DNA of 64,000 nt from Flavobacteriales bacterium UBA5081 (GTDB taxonomy: Bacteria > Bacteroidota > Bacteroidia > Flavobacteriales_E > Vicingaceae), in contig DIAJ01000003.1 in NCBI GenBank assembly GCA_002415785.1, positions 136,097 through 200,096 on the forward strand. Reading direction: 5' to 3'. The translations under genes were made by a program, and so were the position numbers. Of the stretch, positions 9,271-18,800 are shown in pieces (position 1 is the first letter of the stretch; every line of letters begins with the position of its first letter). Under the pieces are notes generated by a model. That model had not been told where the DNA came from. It saw nothing but the letters and a program-made list of their open reading frames with translations, and did no database searches.

Positions 9271-9294
9271 AAGCAGAATTTTAAAAGATTGACT

Positions 9295-11301
9295 ATGAAT
9301 TTAGATTCTAAAATACCTGAAGGTCCATTAAAAGACAAATGGACAAATCATAAAAACAACATTCGATTAGTTAACCCTGCCAACAAAAGAAACATTGATG
9401 TGATTGTGGTAGGTACCGGTTTAGCGGGAGGTTCTGCAGCAGCAACTTTAGCTGAATTGGGTTATAATGTAAAAGCATTTTGCTATCAAGATTCTCCTCG
9501 TCGTGCGCACTCTATTGCCGCTCAAGGTGGAATTAATGCAGCTAAAAACTATCAAGGCGATGGTGATTCCATCTATCGCTTATTTTACGATACTGTTAAA
9601 GGAGGTGACTACCGTTCTCGCGAAGCGAATGTATATCGTTTGGCTGAAGTTTCGGCAAACATCATCGACCAATGTGTGGCACAAGGTGTTCCTTTTGCCA
9701 GAGATTACGGCGGTCTTTTAGATAATCGTTCTTTTGGTGGAGTTTTGGTTTCAAGAACATTTTATGCCAAAGGTCAAACCGGACAGCAATTGTTGCTAGG
9801 TGCTTATTCAGCCATGAACCGACAAATTGCCAAAGGAAAGATTAAAATGTACAACCGACATGAAATGTTGGATGTCGTTAAAATCGATGGCAAAGCAAGA
9901 GGAATTATCGCTAGAAACTTAGTAAGTGGAGAAATTGAAAGACATTCTGCACATGCAGTGGTGGTTGCATCCGGTGGTTATGGAAACGTATTTTTCCTAT
10001 CGACCAATGCCATGGGCTCTAACGTTACAGCCGCTTGGAAAATTCATAAAAATGGTGCTTTTTTCGCCAATCCTTGTTACACGCAAATTCATCCTACTTG
10101 TATTCCTGTTCACGGAACACAACAGTCAAAATTAACGTTGATGTCGGAGTCGCTTCGTAATGATGGTAGAATATGGGTGCCAAAGAAGTTAGAAGATGCG
10201 AAAGCAGTTCGCGAAGGACGCTTAAAGCCAACAGATATAAAAGAAGAAGATAGAGATTACTATTTGGAGCGTCGATATCCATCATTTGGAAACTTAGTTC
10301 CACGTGATGTGGCATCTAGGGCTGCAAAAGAAAGGTGTGATGCCGGTTTTGGTGTGGTAAACAACGACACTAACGAAGGTGTTTTCTTAGATTTTAAATC
10401 GGCCATACAGCGTTATGGTAAAGAAGAAGCACACATTAAAGGTATTAAAAATGCTTCTGCCGAAGAAATAACTAAACTCGGAGAAAAGGTAATTGAATCA
10501 AAGTATGGTAACTTGTTTGATATGTATCAACAAATTACTGCTGAGAATCCTTACAAAACTCCAATGAAAATATATCCGGCAGTACACTATACTATGGGTG
10601 GTGTTTGGGTGGATTACAACCTTATGACTACCGTTCCGGGATTATATGCAATTGGAGAGGCAAACTTCTCTGATCACGGGGCTAATCGTCTTGGTGCTTC
10701 TGCTTTAATGCAAGGATTAGCTGATGGCTACTTTGTATTGCCTTACACCATAGGAGACTATTTAGCTGACGATATTAGAACAGGTGCCATTCCAACAGAT
10801 ACTCCTGAATTTGAGCAAGCTGAAAAAGAAGTACGAGAGACTTTAGAAAAGTTTGTAAATAATAATGGAAATCACTCCGTAGATTATTTCCACAAAAAGT
10901 TAGGAAGAATCATGTGGGATAAAGTAGGTATGGCAAGAACTGCTGAGGGCTTAAAAGAAGCAATTAAAGAGATTGCTGAACTAAGAGAAGAGTTCTGGAA
11001 AGATGTTCGAGTTCCCGGAAGTATCGATGAAATGAACCAAGAACTTGAAAAAGCCGGTCGTGTTGCTGACTTTTTAGAGTTAGGTGAGTTATTTGCCAGA
11101 GATGCACTTGAAAGAGAAGAATCTTGTGGTGGTCACTTCCGTGAAGAATATCAATCAGAAGAAGGTGAAGCCGAAAGAAGAGATGAGCAGTTTGCCTATG
11201 TAGCAGCTTACGAATACACCGGCAAGCCATCAGAAGCCATTATGCATAAAGAAGAGTTGAACTTTGAGAATGTGGAATTAAAAACACGTTCATACAAATA
11301 A
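9295..11301 (+). CDS. sdhA: Succinate dehydrogenase/fumarate reductase flavoprotein subunit
   Basis: The FAD-containing catalytic subunit of complex II, 668 residues. The dinucleotide fold VVGTGLAGGSAAATLAELG lies near the N-terminus and is followed by RRAHSIAAQGGINAAKNY, whose His is the expected site of covalent FAD attachment. Substrate-site segments include GAFFANPCYTQIHPTCI, HYTMGGVWVDYN and GEANFSDHGANRLGASAL. I start at the ATG at 9295 instead of the in-frame TTG two codons earlier. It sits between sdhC and sdhB, and the length is typical for Bacteroidota. Confidence 0.97.
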   Translation: MNLDSKIPEGPLKDKWTNHKNNIRLVNPANKRNIDVIVVGTGLAGGSAAATLAELGYNVKAFCYQDSPRRAHSIAAQGGINAAKNYQGDGDSIYRLFYDTVKGGDYRSREANVYRLAEVSANIIDQCVAQGVPFARDYGGLLDNRSFGGVLVSRTFYAKGQTGQQLLLGAYSAMNRQIAKGKIKMYNRHEMLDVVKIDGKARGIIARNLVSGEIERHSAHAVVVASGGYGNVFFLSTNAMGSNVTAAWKIHKNGAFFANPCYTQIHPTCIPVHGTQQSKLTLMSESLRNDGRIWVPKKLEDAKAVREGRLKPTDIKEEDRDYYLERRYPSFGNLVPRDVASRAAKERCDAGFGVVNNDTNEGVFLDFKSAIQRYGKEEAHIKGIKNASAEEITKLGEKVIESKYGNLFDMYQQITAENPYKTPMKIYPAVHYTMGGVWVDYNLMTTVPGLYAIGEANFSDHGANRLGASALMQGLADGYFVLPYTIGDYLADDIRTGAIPTDTPEFEQAEKEVRETLEKFVNNNGNHSVDYFHKKLGRIMWDKVGMARTAEGLKEAIKEIAELREEFWKDVRVPGSIDEMNQELEKAGRVADFLELGELFARDALEREESCGGHFREEYQSEEGEAERRDEQFAYVAAYEYTGKPSEAIMHKEELNFENVELKTRSYK

Positions 11302-11310
11302 GAAAAGATT

Positions 11311-12072
11311 ATGTCTACATCAAAAGGAATGAATTTAACCCTAAAAATTTGGCGTCAGAAAAATGCCAATGCAAAAGGTCAGATTGAAACTTATCAATTA
11401 AGCGACGTTTCTCCCGATAGTTCTTTTTTGGAAATGTTGGATATGTTAAACGACAAATTGATTAATGAAGGTAATTCTCCGGTAGCTTTCGATCACGACT
11501 GTAGAGAAGGTATTTGTGGTGCTTGTTCCTTGCACATTAATGGAGAACCTCACGGACCGGGAAGAAGAATCACTACCTGTCAGTTGCACATGCGTTCTTT
11601 TAAAGATGGAGACACTATTTACATTGAGCCGTTTAGAGCAAAAGCATTTCCGGTTATTAAGGATTTAGTTGTTGATCGTGAATCCTTTGATCGCATTCAA
11701 CATGCGGGTGGATACGTATCTGTAAATACTTCAGGAAATACAGTTGATGCTAACGCTATTCCGGTAGACAAAGAAAGTGCAGATAAAGCATTTGATGCAG
11801 CTACATGTATTGGGTGCGGAGCATGCGTAGCGGCTTGCAAAAATGCCTCAGCTTCATTATTTGTTGCTGCTAAGGTATCTCAATATGCACTATTACCACA
11901 AGGTCAAATTGAGGCTAAAAACCGTGTTTTAAACATGGTAAAACAAGCAGAGGAAGAAGGTTTTGGACCTTGTTCAAACACTGGAGCTTGTGAGGTAGAA
12001 TGTCCTAAAGGCATTTCCTTAGAAAACATTGCTCGCATGAACCGCGAGTTCTTTAGCGCTTCCTTGAAGTAG
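11311..12072 (+). CDS. sdhB: Succinate dehydrogenase iron-sulfur subunit
   Basis: A 253-residue electron-transfer subunit. The plant-type [2Fe-2S] ligands are in DCREGICGACSLHINGEP and a downstream TTCQLH. The C-terminal ferredoxin-like domain has CIGCGACVAACKN for [4Fe-4S] and CSNTGACEVECPKGISLENI for [3Fe-4S]. It carries electrons from SdhA FAD to SdhC haems. The gap to sdhA is 9 bases. An aminotransferase gene follows after 27 bases and could be read through, but it belongs to another pathway. Confidence 0.97.
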   Translation: MSTSKGMNLTLKIWRQKNANAKGQIETYQLSDVSPDSSFLEMLDMLNDKLINEGNSPVAFDHDCREGICGACSLHINGEPHGPGRRITTCQLHMRSFKDGDTIYIEPFRAKAFPVIKDLVVDRESFDRIQHAGGYVSVNTSGNTVDANAIPVDKESADKAFDAATCIGCGACVAACKNASASLFVAAKVSQYALLPQGQIEAKNRVLNMVKQAEEEGFGPCSNTGACEVECPKGISLENIARMNREFFSASLK

Positions 12073-12099
12073 GCTATCGTACAAACCAAATTTATTTTT

Positions 12100-13257
12100 A
12101 TGCCAAGCTTATCTGCTTCGCTTAACTCTAAGTTGCCTAAAGTAGGACCGACAATTTTTACCAAAATGTCGGCTTTGGCAACACATGAGAAAGCTATTAA
12201 CTTATCACAGGGCTTTCCTGATTTTGAGTGTGCTCCTCAATTAATTGAACTAGTACACGAGGCCATGAAATCAGGTCTGAACCAATATGCCCCAATGGCA
12301 GGTTTGCCGGCCTTAAGAGAAAAAATTGCTGAAAAAACGGCTTTTTTGTATGGTGGAAAATACAATCCCGAAACAGAAATAACTATTACTGCCGGAGCTA
12401 CTCAAGCAATATTTACGGCAATTGCTTCTACGGTAAATGAAGGTGATGAGGTGATTATCTTTACGCCCGCTTACGATTGTTACGAGCCTGCAATAGAGCT
12501 GGTTGGTGGTAAACCGGTTTATGTTCAATTGAAAGATCCCAATTATAAAATTAATTGGGAAGAGGTTAAAAAAGTGATTAATCAGCGTACTAAAATGATT
12601 ATCATAAATAGCCCTCATAACCCAACAGGAAGTATTTTAAGTAAAAAAGATCTAGCAGAGCTAGAAAAGCTAACTATGCAATCAAATATGTTAGTTTTAA
12701 GCGATGAAGTTTATGAACACATTGTTTTTGATAGTGAAAAACACAACAGCGTAGCCGCATTTCCTAACTTAGCAGAACGAAGTTTTATTATTTCTTCCTT
12801 TGGGAAAACCTACCATACTACCGGCTGGAAAGTGGGCTATTGTTTAGCTCCGGCTGAGTTAATGAAAGAGTTTAGAAAAACTCATCAGTACAATGTTTTT
12901 TCGGTTAATACTCCGGTTCAGGCAGCTTATGCAAAGTTTTTAGATAATCGCGATGCCTATCTTGAACTGTCAGCTTTTTATCAGGAAAAAAGAGACTTAT
13001 TTAGAAAATTGGTAGAAGGAAGCAATTTTACATTAAAGCCTGCTCAGGGAAGTTACTTCCAACTGCTGGGCTATGAAAATATTAGCGATGAAGCAGATGT
13101 GGACTTTGCAATTCGCTTAACGAAAGAGTTTAAAGTAGCTTCTATTCCCGTTTCTGTATTTTATAATAAGAAAGTAGATCATAAAGTTTTGCGCTTTTGT
13201 TTTGCCAAACAAAATAGTACCTTAGAGGAGGCAGCTGCTATTCTAAATAAACTATAG
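12100..13257 (+). CDS. Methionine/glutamine-type aminotransferase (class I, YbdL-like)
   Basis: A 385-residue PLP-dependent fold-type I aminotransferase. It shows NLSQGFPDFECAPQL, GATQAIFTAIAS (cofactor phosphate region), INSPHNPTGSIL, LSDEVYEHIVF and SSFGKTYHTTGWKVGY with PLP lysine Lys236. This pattern is that of the YbdL/KAT/glutamine transaminase K group, which converts 2-oxo-4-methylthiobutanoate to methionine (or aminates related keto acids) at the expense of glutamine or aromatic amino acids. It is followed 95 bases later by an omega-amidase, the enzyme that hydrolyses the 2-oxoglutaramate left by glutamine transamination, which supports the assignment. Confidence 0.9.
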   Translation: MPSLSASLNSKLPKVGPTIFTKMSALATHEKAINLSQGFPDFECAPQLIELVHEAMKSGLNQYAPMAGLPALREKIAEKTAFLYGGKYNPETEITITAGATQAIFTAIASTVNEGDEVIIFTPAYDCYEPAIELVGGKPVYVQLKDPNYKINWEEVKKVINQRTKMIIINSPHNPTGSILSKKDLAELEKLTMQSNMLVLSDEVYEHIVFDSEKHNSVAAFPNLAERSFIISSFGKTYHTTGWKVGYCLAPAELMKEFRKTHQYNVFSVNTPVQAAYAKFLDNRDAYLELSAFYQEKRDLFRKLVEGSNFTLKPAQGSYFQLLGYENISDEADVDFAIRLTKEFKVASIPVSVFYNKKVDHKVLRFCFAKQNSTLEEAAAILNKL

Positions 13258-13278
13258 TGTTTGCTGTAAAATATATAG

Positions 13279-13341
13279 AACCAAGAAGAAAGAGGTAAGA
13301 ATCAAGAACAGAGTTAAAGACTTTAGATTTTAGACCTTAGA
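13279..13341. repeat. Low-complexity A/G-rich and TTTAGA-repeat intergenic stretch
   Basis: The gap between the aminotransferase and the omega-amidase genes contains AAGAA-like runs (13281-13318) followed by three adjacent imperfect heptamers: CTTTAGA, TTTTAGA and CCTTAGA (13321-13341). Degenerate intergenic runs of this kind are not coding. No function is assigned. Confidence 0.4.
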
Positions 13342-13352
13342 ATTATTGTAAA

Positions 13353-14156
13353 ATGGAAGACCTAAGAGTTAGTTTATGTCAAGCAGATTTAGCTTGGGAA
13401 GACCCTCAAGCAAATTTCAAACTATTTGAGCAACAGTTTAATCAGATTGAGCAAACAGATCTAATTCTCTTGCCGGAGATGTTTAATACCGGCTTTAGTA
13501 TGCGTTCAGCTGATTTAGCTGAGCAAATGGATGGATCCACTGTCAACTGGATGCGAATGCAAGCGGACAAACAACAGGCTGTTATTTGTGGCAGTTTAAT
13601 TATTGAAGAAGATGGGGAATATTTCAATCGCTTGATTTGGATGAAGCCAAATGGGGAATACGAAACCTACAACAAACGCCATTTATTTCGCATGGCGAAT
13701 GAGAATGAGCATTTCTCTGCTGGAAATAAGCGCTTAATTGTGGAATTGAAAGGTTGGAAAATTATGCCTTTGGTGTGCTATGATTTGCGTTTCCCGGTTT
13801 GGAGCCGTAATCGTTTTAAAACCGATCGTAATACTTTTACTAAAGCAGAGTACGATTTACTGATCTACATTGCCAATTGGCCTGAACCAAGGGTAGAAGC
13901 CTGGAAGAAATTATTAGCCGCTCGAGCAATAGAAAATCAAGCTTATGTTGTTGGGCTAAACAGAGTGGGTAAAGACGGGAAGGATATTCCTTACAACGGA
14001 GGTTCGCGTTATATTGATGCAAAAGGCGATGTAATTTGGGAAGCGGAGGATCATCAAACGACATTTCATACCGTAACCTTAAACTTCAAAGAATTGGCTG
14101 ACTTTCGTGAAAAATTTCCAGTAGGAATGGATGGGGATGAGTTTGAATTGTTGTAA
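13353..14156 (+). CDS. Omega-amidase, nitrilase superfamily (YafV/Nit2-like)
   Basis: A 267-residue carbon-nitrogen hydrolase. The Glu-Lys-Cys triad is visible: Glu42 in LLPEMFNTGFSM, Lys108 in YNKRHLF and Cys142 in LVCYDLRFPVWSRN. The RFPVWSRN segment and length are those of the YafV/Nit2 omega-amidase branch, which hydrolyses 2-oxoglutaramate to 2-oxoglutarate and ammonia. It lies downstream of the transaminase gene on the same strand, consistent with a glutamine transaminase-omega-amidase couple used in methionine salvage. Co-transcription is likely but not proven. Confidence 0.9.
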   Translation: MEDLRVSLCQADLAWEDPQANFKLFEQQFNQIEQTDLILLPEMFNTGFSMRSADLAEQMDGSTVNWMRMQADKQQAVICGSLIIEEDGEYFNRLIWMKPNGEYETYNKRHLFRMANENEHFSAGNKRLIVELKGWKIMPLVCYDLRFPVWSRNRFKTDRNTFTKAEYDLLIYIANWPEPRVEAWKKLLAARAIENQAYVVGLNRVGKDGKDIPYNGGSRYIDAKGDVIWEAEDHQTTFHTVTLNFKELADFREKFPVGMDGDEFELL

Positions 14157-14189
14157 GACATTAATTGCACAACAGCCAAAAACACACAT

Positions 14190-14732
14190 CTAATTCACCT
14201 TTAACTTTTTAGCAGTCACCCACCAAGCATCTTTCACTCCACTTTTTCGCTCCTCGGCTGTTCTTAGTATAGCATCCTTCATGCTCATAGGTTGACTGAG
14301 TACTAAGTGATACCATGTCCCTAAGCTGTTCTGCACAAGGAGCACATCTTTATGTTTTAGTTGACTTTTAACTTGTGCTGCTCTGCTTTTATCTCTTATT
14401 GAGGCTAGTACTAAATAGTATTTCCCGTGCTCAATTGTTGTAATTTTCTCTTCCAGTGATTTCACATCGTTTAGCTCTTCGCTCAATTGTCCTACAGATT
14501 CCTTCAATTCGGTTAAACTACTTTTTATTGACTTAATCTCTTCAAAAAGCATCCTCAGTTTCTGCTCAACACTGTCTCCATCAATCGTTTTTGACCCTTC
14601 TAATAATTTATCTAATCGCTGGTTCAGTTCTCCAATTTTCTCTTTGTTTTGATTTACCTTAGACGAATCATCTTGTGCTAATAATGTGCTAATGCTTATT
14701 AGGCTTATTACAATTATCAATACCAACCTCAT
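14190..14732 (-). CDS. Periplasmic coiled-coil protein with SPOR-like C-terminus
   Basis: 180 residues: a signal peptide (MRLVLIIVISLISISTLLAQ), a heptad-rich coiled coil (about 25-100, KIGELNQRLDKLL onward), and a C-terminal ~75-residue segment (YYLVLASIRDKSRAAQVKSQL ... GVKDAWWVTAKK). The pattern of that segment resembles SPOR peptidoglycan-binding domains. It overlaps the PorP/SprF-like gene by one base and ends the four-gene surface operon. It may tie the secretion partner to the cell wall. The SPOR call rests on pattern only. Confidence 0.7.
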   Translation of the reverse strand: MRLVLIIVISLISISTLLAQDDSSKVNQNKEKIGELNQRLDKLLEGSKTIDGDSVEQKLRMLFEEIKSIKSSLTELKESVGQLSEELNDVKSLEEKITTIEHGKYYLVLASIRDKSRAAQVKSQLKHKDVLLVQNSLGTWYHLVLSQPMSMKDAILRTAEERKSGVKDAWWVTAKKLKVN

Positions 14733-15844
14733 TACTTCCCGTATTTTTTCTCTAGTTCTAGAATTTGCTCTTCGATTCTGCTGAGCTTTTTGCCTACTAC
14801 TTTAGCTGTTTTCTTATCATTTGACTCTTCTAAATTTGCCAATTCAACTCTTATTTTCTTTATTTCGTTCATAACTGCTGAACGACTAAAGTTATTATTC
14901 TGGTCATTGAGCATCGCATCAAACCGCTCTACATACTCATCTAACATTTCTACTAACTCATTTCTTTTCTTTTGCTTGGGTGGCAAAAAGCTTAAACGAA
15001 TTACTACTTCATTACTATTAGATGCTACATTGCTGAGCTCACTATTGTTCATCTCATAAGAATAGCCTACTCCAAAAGGTCCAAAATCAAAGCCTACTCC
15101 AAAGTTTAAATTATCGGTGGATTGATAGCCTACTTGTGCCCATACTTTTTCTTGGTATTCACCTTTTAGCAAAATATCGTATCGGTTTTCTAAAACAGGC
15201 ATGTTTTGATAAATAACAATCGGTGTTATTGCAAAGTCACTGTTCTCAAACTGGTACTTGTAACTAAGGGTTCCTACCAAATAGTCGGACAGTTCTTCAC
15301 CCCCAATCACTAAATGTGGCGCACTAAAGCCGAGCTGAATATTTTGATAGTCATACAACATCCCAAATCCTGCTATAAAGTTGGTTTCATCATAATAACT
15401 GCCTGCTAGCGTAGGGTCTGTTTGGTCTAAAAGCTCTGAGTTACTAATTGCCGAAGGGTTTAACATACGTCTGATGGCGCCAGCTGAAATCCCAAAACGA
15501 AGGTCTGATTCATCATCAAACTGTATTTGATAGCTATAGGTAGCATCGTATTTTGTCAACTCATAGGCGCCTCTTGTGTCTGATAAAATCCGAGCTCCTA
15601 AGCCTTGTTGGTTATTAAGTGGAGCATGTAAGCCAAACATCGTATTTCTTGGTGCTCCGCTAAAGCCTGCCATATAGGTCTTAGTATTTAATATTGCTGA
15701 GATGTTTCCGCTATTCCCGGCAAATGCAGGATTTAAATTATATCGATTTAAAATGTAGTTATAATAACCGTTTGATAAATCTTGTGCTGTTAGCCCTACA
15801 CTAAACACTGTTAATATAAAGAGTAATGTGGATATTTTCTTCAT
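14732..15844 (-). CDS. Type IX secretion PorP/SprF family outer-membrane protein
   Basis: A 370-residue protein with signal peptide MKKISTLLFILTVFSVGLTAQ. Family hallmarks follow: YNYILNRYNLNPAFAGNSG near the N-terminus, SGAPRNTMFGLHAPL, GLGARILSDTRGAYE, FGISAGAIRR, then alternating beta-strands ending around FGPFGVGYSYEMN. In Bacteroidota each type B-sorted adhesin tends to be encoded with its own PorP/SprF, needed for its delivery to the surface. Here it lies 40 bases downstream of the cadherin-repeat type B protein. Unusual: residues ~288-370 form an extra lysine/glutamate-rich coiled coil beyond the barrel. Confidence 0.9.
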   Translation of the reverse strand: MKKISTLLFILTVFSVGLTAQDLSNGYYNYILNRYNLNPAFAGNSGNISAILNTKTYMAGFSGAPRNTMFGLHAPLNNQQGLGARILSDTRGAYELTKYDATYSYQIQFDDESDLRFGISAGAIRRMLNPSAISNSELLDQTDPTLAGSYYDETNFIAGFGMLYDYQNIQLGFSAPHLVIGGEELSDYLVGTLSYKYQFENSDFAITPIVIYQNMPVLENRYDILLKGEYQEKVWAQVGYQSTDNLNFGVGFDFGPFGVGYSYEMNNSELSNVASNSNEVVIRLSFLPPKQKKRNELVEMLDEYVERFDAMLNDQNNNFSRSAVMNEIKKIRVELANLEESNDKKTAKVVGKKLSRIEEQILELEKKYGK

Positions 15845-15884
15845 TTCTATTTAATTTTTACCGCTAGTATTTATGATTTTTAAC

Positions 15885-18800
15885 TTATCTTTTTAAGGTG
15901 ATAGTTCCTTTAAACATCGAAGAAGTGCCTTGGGTGTCTTTTAAAACATAGAAGTAAATGCCATCCGGCAACTGCTCCCCATTCATTGTCCCATCCCAAT
16001 CATTATTATAGTTGCTTGGCTTTTCATACACCATCTGACCATTTGCTGAAAATATAGTCAAGCTGTAATTGGAATACAGCTGAACATTCTTTATCTCCCA
16101 ATAATCATTTCTTCCATCTCCATTAGGGGATAAATAAGCGGCTGTTGGTAATGTCCCTTCTACTTGATCTTGAATTTCTACATAAATAACTGCTGTATCT
16201 GCTGCACCTAACTGATCGCTTACTTCAACATCAACTTTTATTTTGGATTCATTTTCATAATCGAATGCTCTTGCTGACCTTAGCATTCCATCTTCACTAA
16301 TCGTAAATCCAACTGTTTGATCTAATATTCTAAATGATAATGAGTCATTTAAGTCGCTATCCGATGCAATTACTTGGCCTACATTGACTCCTATTGCCAT
16401 ATTCTCTCTTAATGTAAAGTTTTGTGATACTATAACAGGTGCTTCGTTTCCGTTCTCTACATAAATGATAAAAGATTTTTCGAAATAATCTCCTGCTTGG
16501 TCTGTTGTTCTTAGGCGGATTGTATAACTGCTCTTTGTTTCATAGTCTAATTGCTTTGCTGTTAAGAGTGAGTTACCACTGATCTGAAAGTCTTTGTTAT
16601 CACTGCTTCCCGCTCCACTTACTAAACTGTATGTAAATTGATCATTTACATCTTGATCTATGGTAGTTATGGTAGCTATTTCTGTTCCCACTGCTGCCAG
16701 CTCACTAACTAAAGAGTCTGATATAATAATATCCGTGGGAATATCATTTCTATTCTTAATGTTGATAATAAATGCTTTTTGAATGGATTTTCCTCCTGCA
16801 TCGGTGGCTTCTATTCTTACAAATCTTCTTCTTTCATCATTGTAATCCATTACTGAGTCTACTTCTAGTATCGACCCATTTATTCTAAAGAAGCTATTGT
16901 CTTTACTTCCTTGTCCTTGAACTAATTGATAGCTGAAAACATCTGAAACATCTTCATCTGTTGTGGAAAGGTCAGCAACGTAAGATCCTTTTGGAAGTTT
17001 TTCTGATAGGGTATCTACATTCAATTGAAGGTTAGTTGGCGCATCATTGCTATCTAAAACATTTAGTGTTAACTGTCTGCTGTAGGTTACGCCCATTTGG
17101 TCTCTTACCTGTACTTCAATTATGTATAGATTCTTTATTTCATAATTAAAATTAGCTGCTGTTTTCAACTCATTGCCGGCAATGATAAAGTCTCCATTGT
17201 CATTATTTGACTGGTTAACAAATGAATAAGTAAATACATCGTTGCTATCTTTATCAGTTGCGGTAAATGACCCTATACTTGTGTTTAATGCTAGGTTCTC
17301 TATAAAACTCGATGGAGTAATTGCAATATCGCTTGGTGCATCATTCGTATTGGTGATGTTTATTTGAAATTCTTTTTCATAAGTTAATCCACCTTGATCT
17401 GTTGTTCTTACTCTAATATGATGTACTCTTTGGTTATTGTAATCAAAAAGTGCATTGGTTTTTAGCTCATCTCCGCTAATCGAGAAATTAACATTGTCTA
17501 CATCTCCATTTCCGGATACTAATTGATAGGTAAAGCTTTGTGCTGAATCAATATCGGAGCTGGTAAAAAATCCAACTGAGCTATTTAAAGTAATATTCTC
17601 CGGAATTGATCGATTACTTAAATTAATATCAACCGGTGCATCATTTACATTTAATACTTTAATGGCAAAGGCTCTTTCAAAGGTTTTATTCTTGCTGTCT
17701 GTTGTTCTTACTCTTATACTGTGAGATCGTTTTGTTAGAATATCAAATACATCGTCTGAGAACAACGAATCATTTGAAATTTTAAAACTAGAATTATCAT
17801 CTGAACCGGATCCAATTACAAGACTATAAGTGTAACTGTCTATCGCATCTTGATCAACTGTTGTGAGTCTTCCAATATATTCTCCGGCAGGCTGCTTTTC
17901 ATTCACCTCATTGTGGGAAAGCATAATGTTATTGGGGGTGTCATTGGTGTCTAATATGTTTATTGAAAGCTGCTTGTTGTACTTTCCTCCGTTTCCATCA
18001 TCTGTTTCTACTTGTATAAAGTACACGCTTTTGGTTTCATAGTCGAAAGTGGTGGATGTTCTTAACTCATTCCCTACTAATATAAACGAGGCATTATCAT
18101 TTGCTGAAAGGTTTACAAATGCATAAGTGTGCGTATCTGCTGTATCCGGGTCGGTGGTTGTAAAACTTCCTACTAAGGAGTTTGAAGGTAAGTTTTCATA
18201 CAGCTCATTATTGTCTAACTGAATTGCCGTTGGTGCATCATTGGAGTTTATTATGTTTATTTGAAGGGCTTTTTCAAAATAAAGTCCTTGATTGTCTGTT
18301 GTTCTCACTCTAACTGAATATTGAGATTTCACATTCACATCAAATGTCGTGTCTGTTTTAAGTTCGGCTGAACTGATTAAAAATGCATCATTATCATCGT
18401 CTCCACTCCCACTTACCAAGGAATAGGTGTGTACGTCATTGGCGTCTGCATCGGCTGATGTAAAAAGTCCTACGGTAGTTCCTTTTGCTGATGATTCTGC
18501 AACAATGTTGTTGGATAAATACAGGTTAGTTGGTGCATTATTGACATCTGTTACGGTAAACGTAAAGGCTTTAGAATAAACCCCTCCATTGCCGTCGTCT
18601 GTTCTAAGTCGAATTGACTGCTGTGATTGGGTGTTAATATTTAACACGGTATTGGTAAAAAGAGAGTCGTTTCTAACACTAAAGTTGGCATTATCTGCAT
18701 CTCCTACCCCGTTTACAAGCGAATAGTTAAAGGTTGACCCTGTATCTTGGTCGGTCGAAATGAGTGTTGCCACAAATGTACCTATTGGCATACTCTCTCT

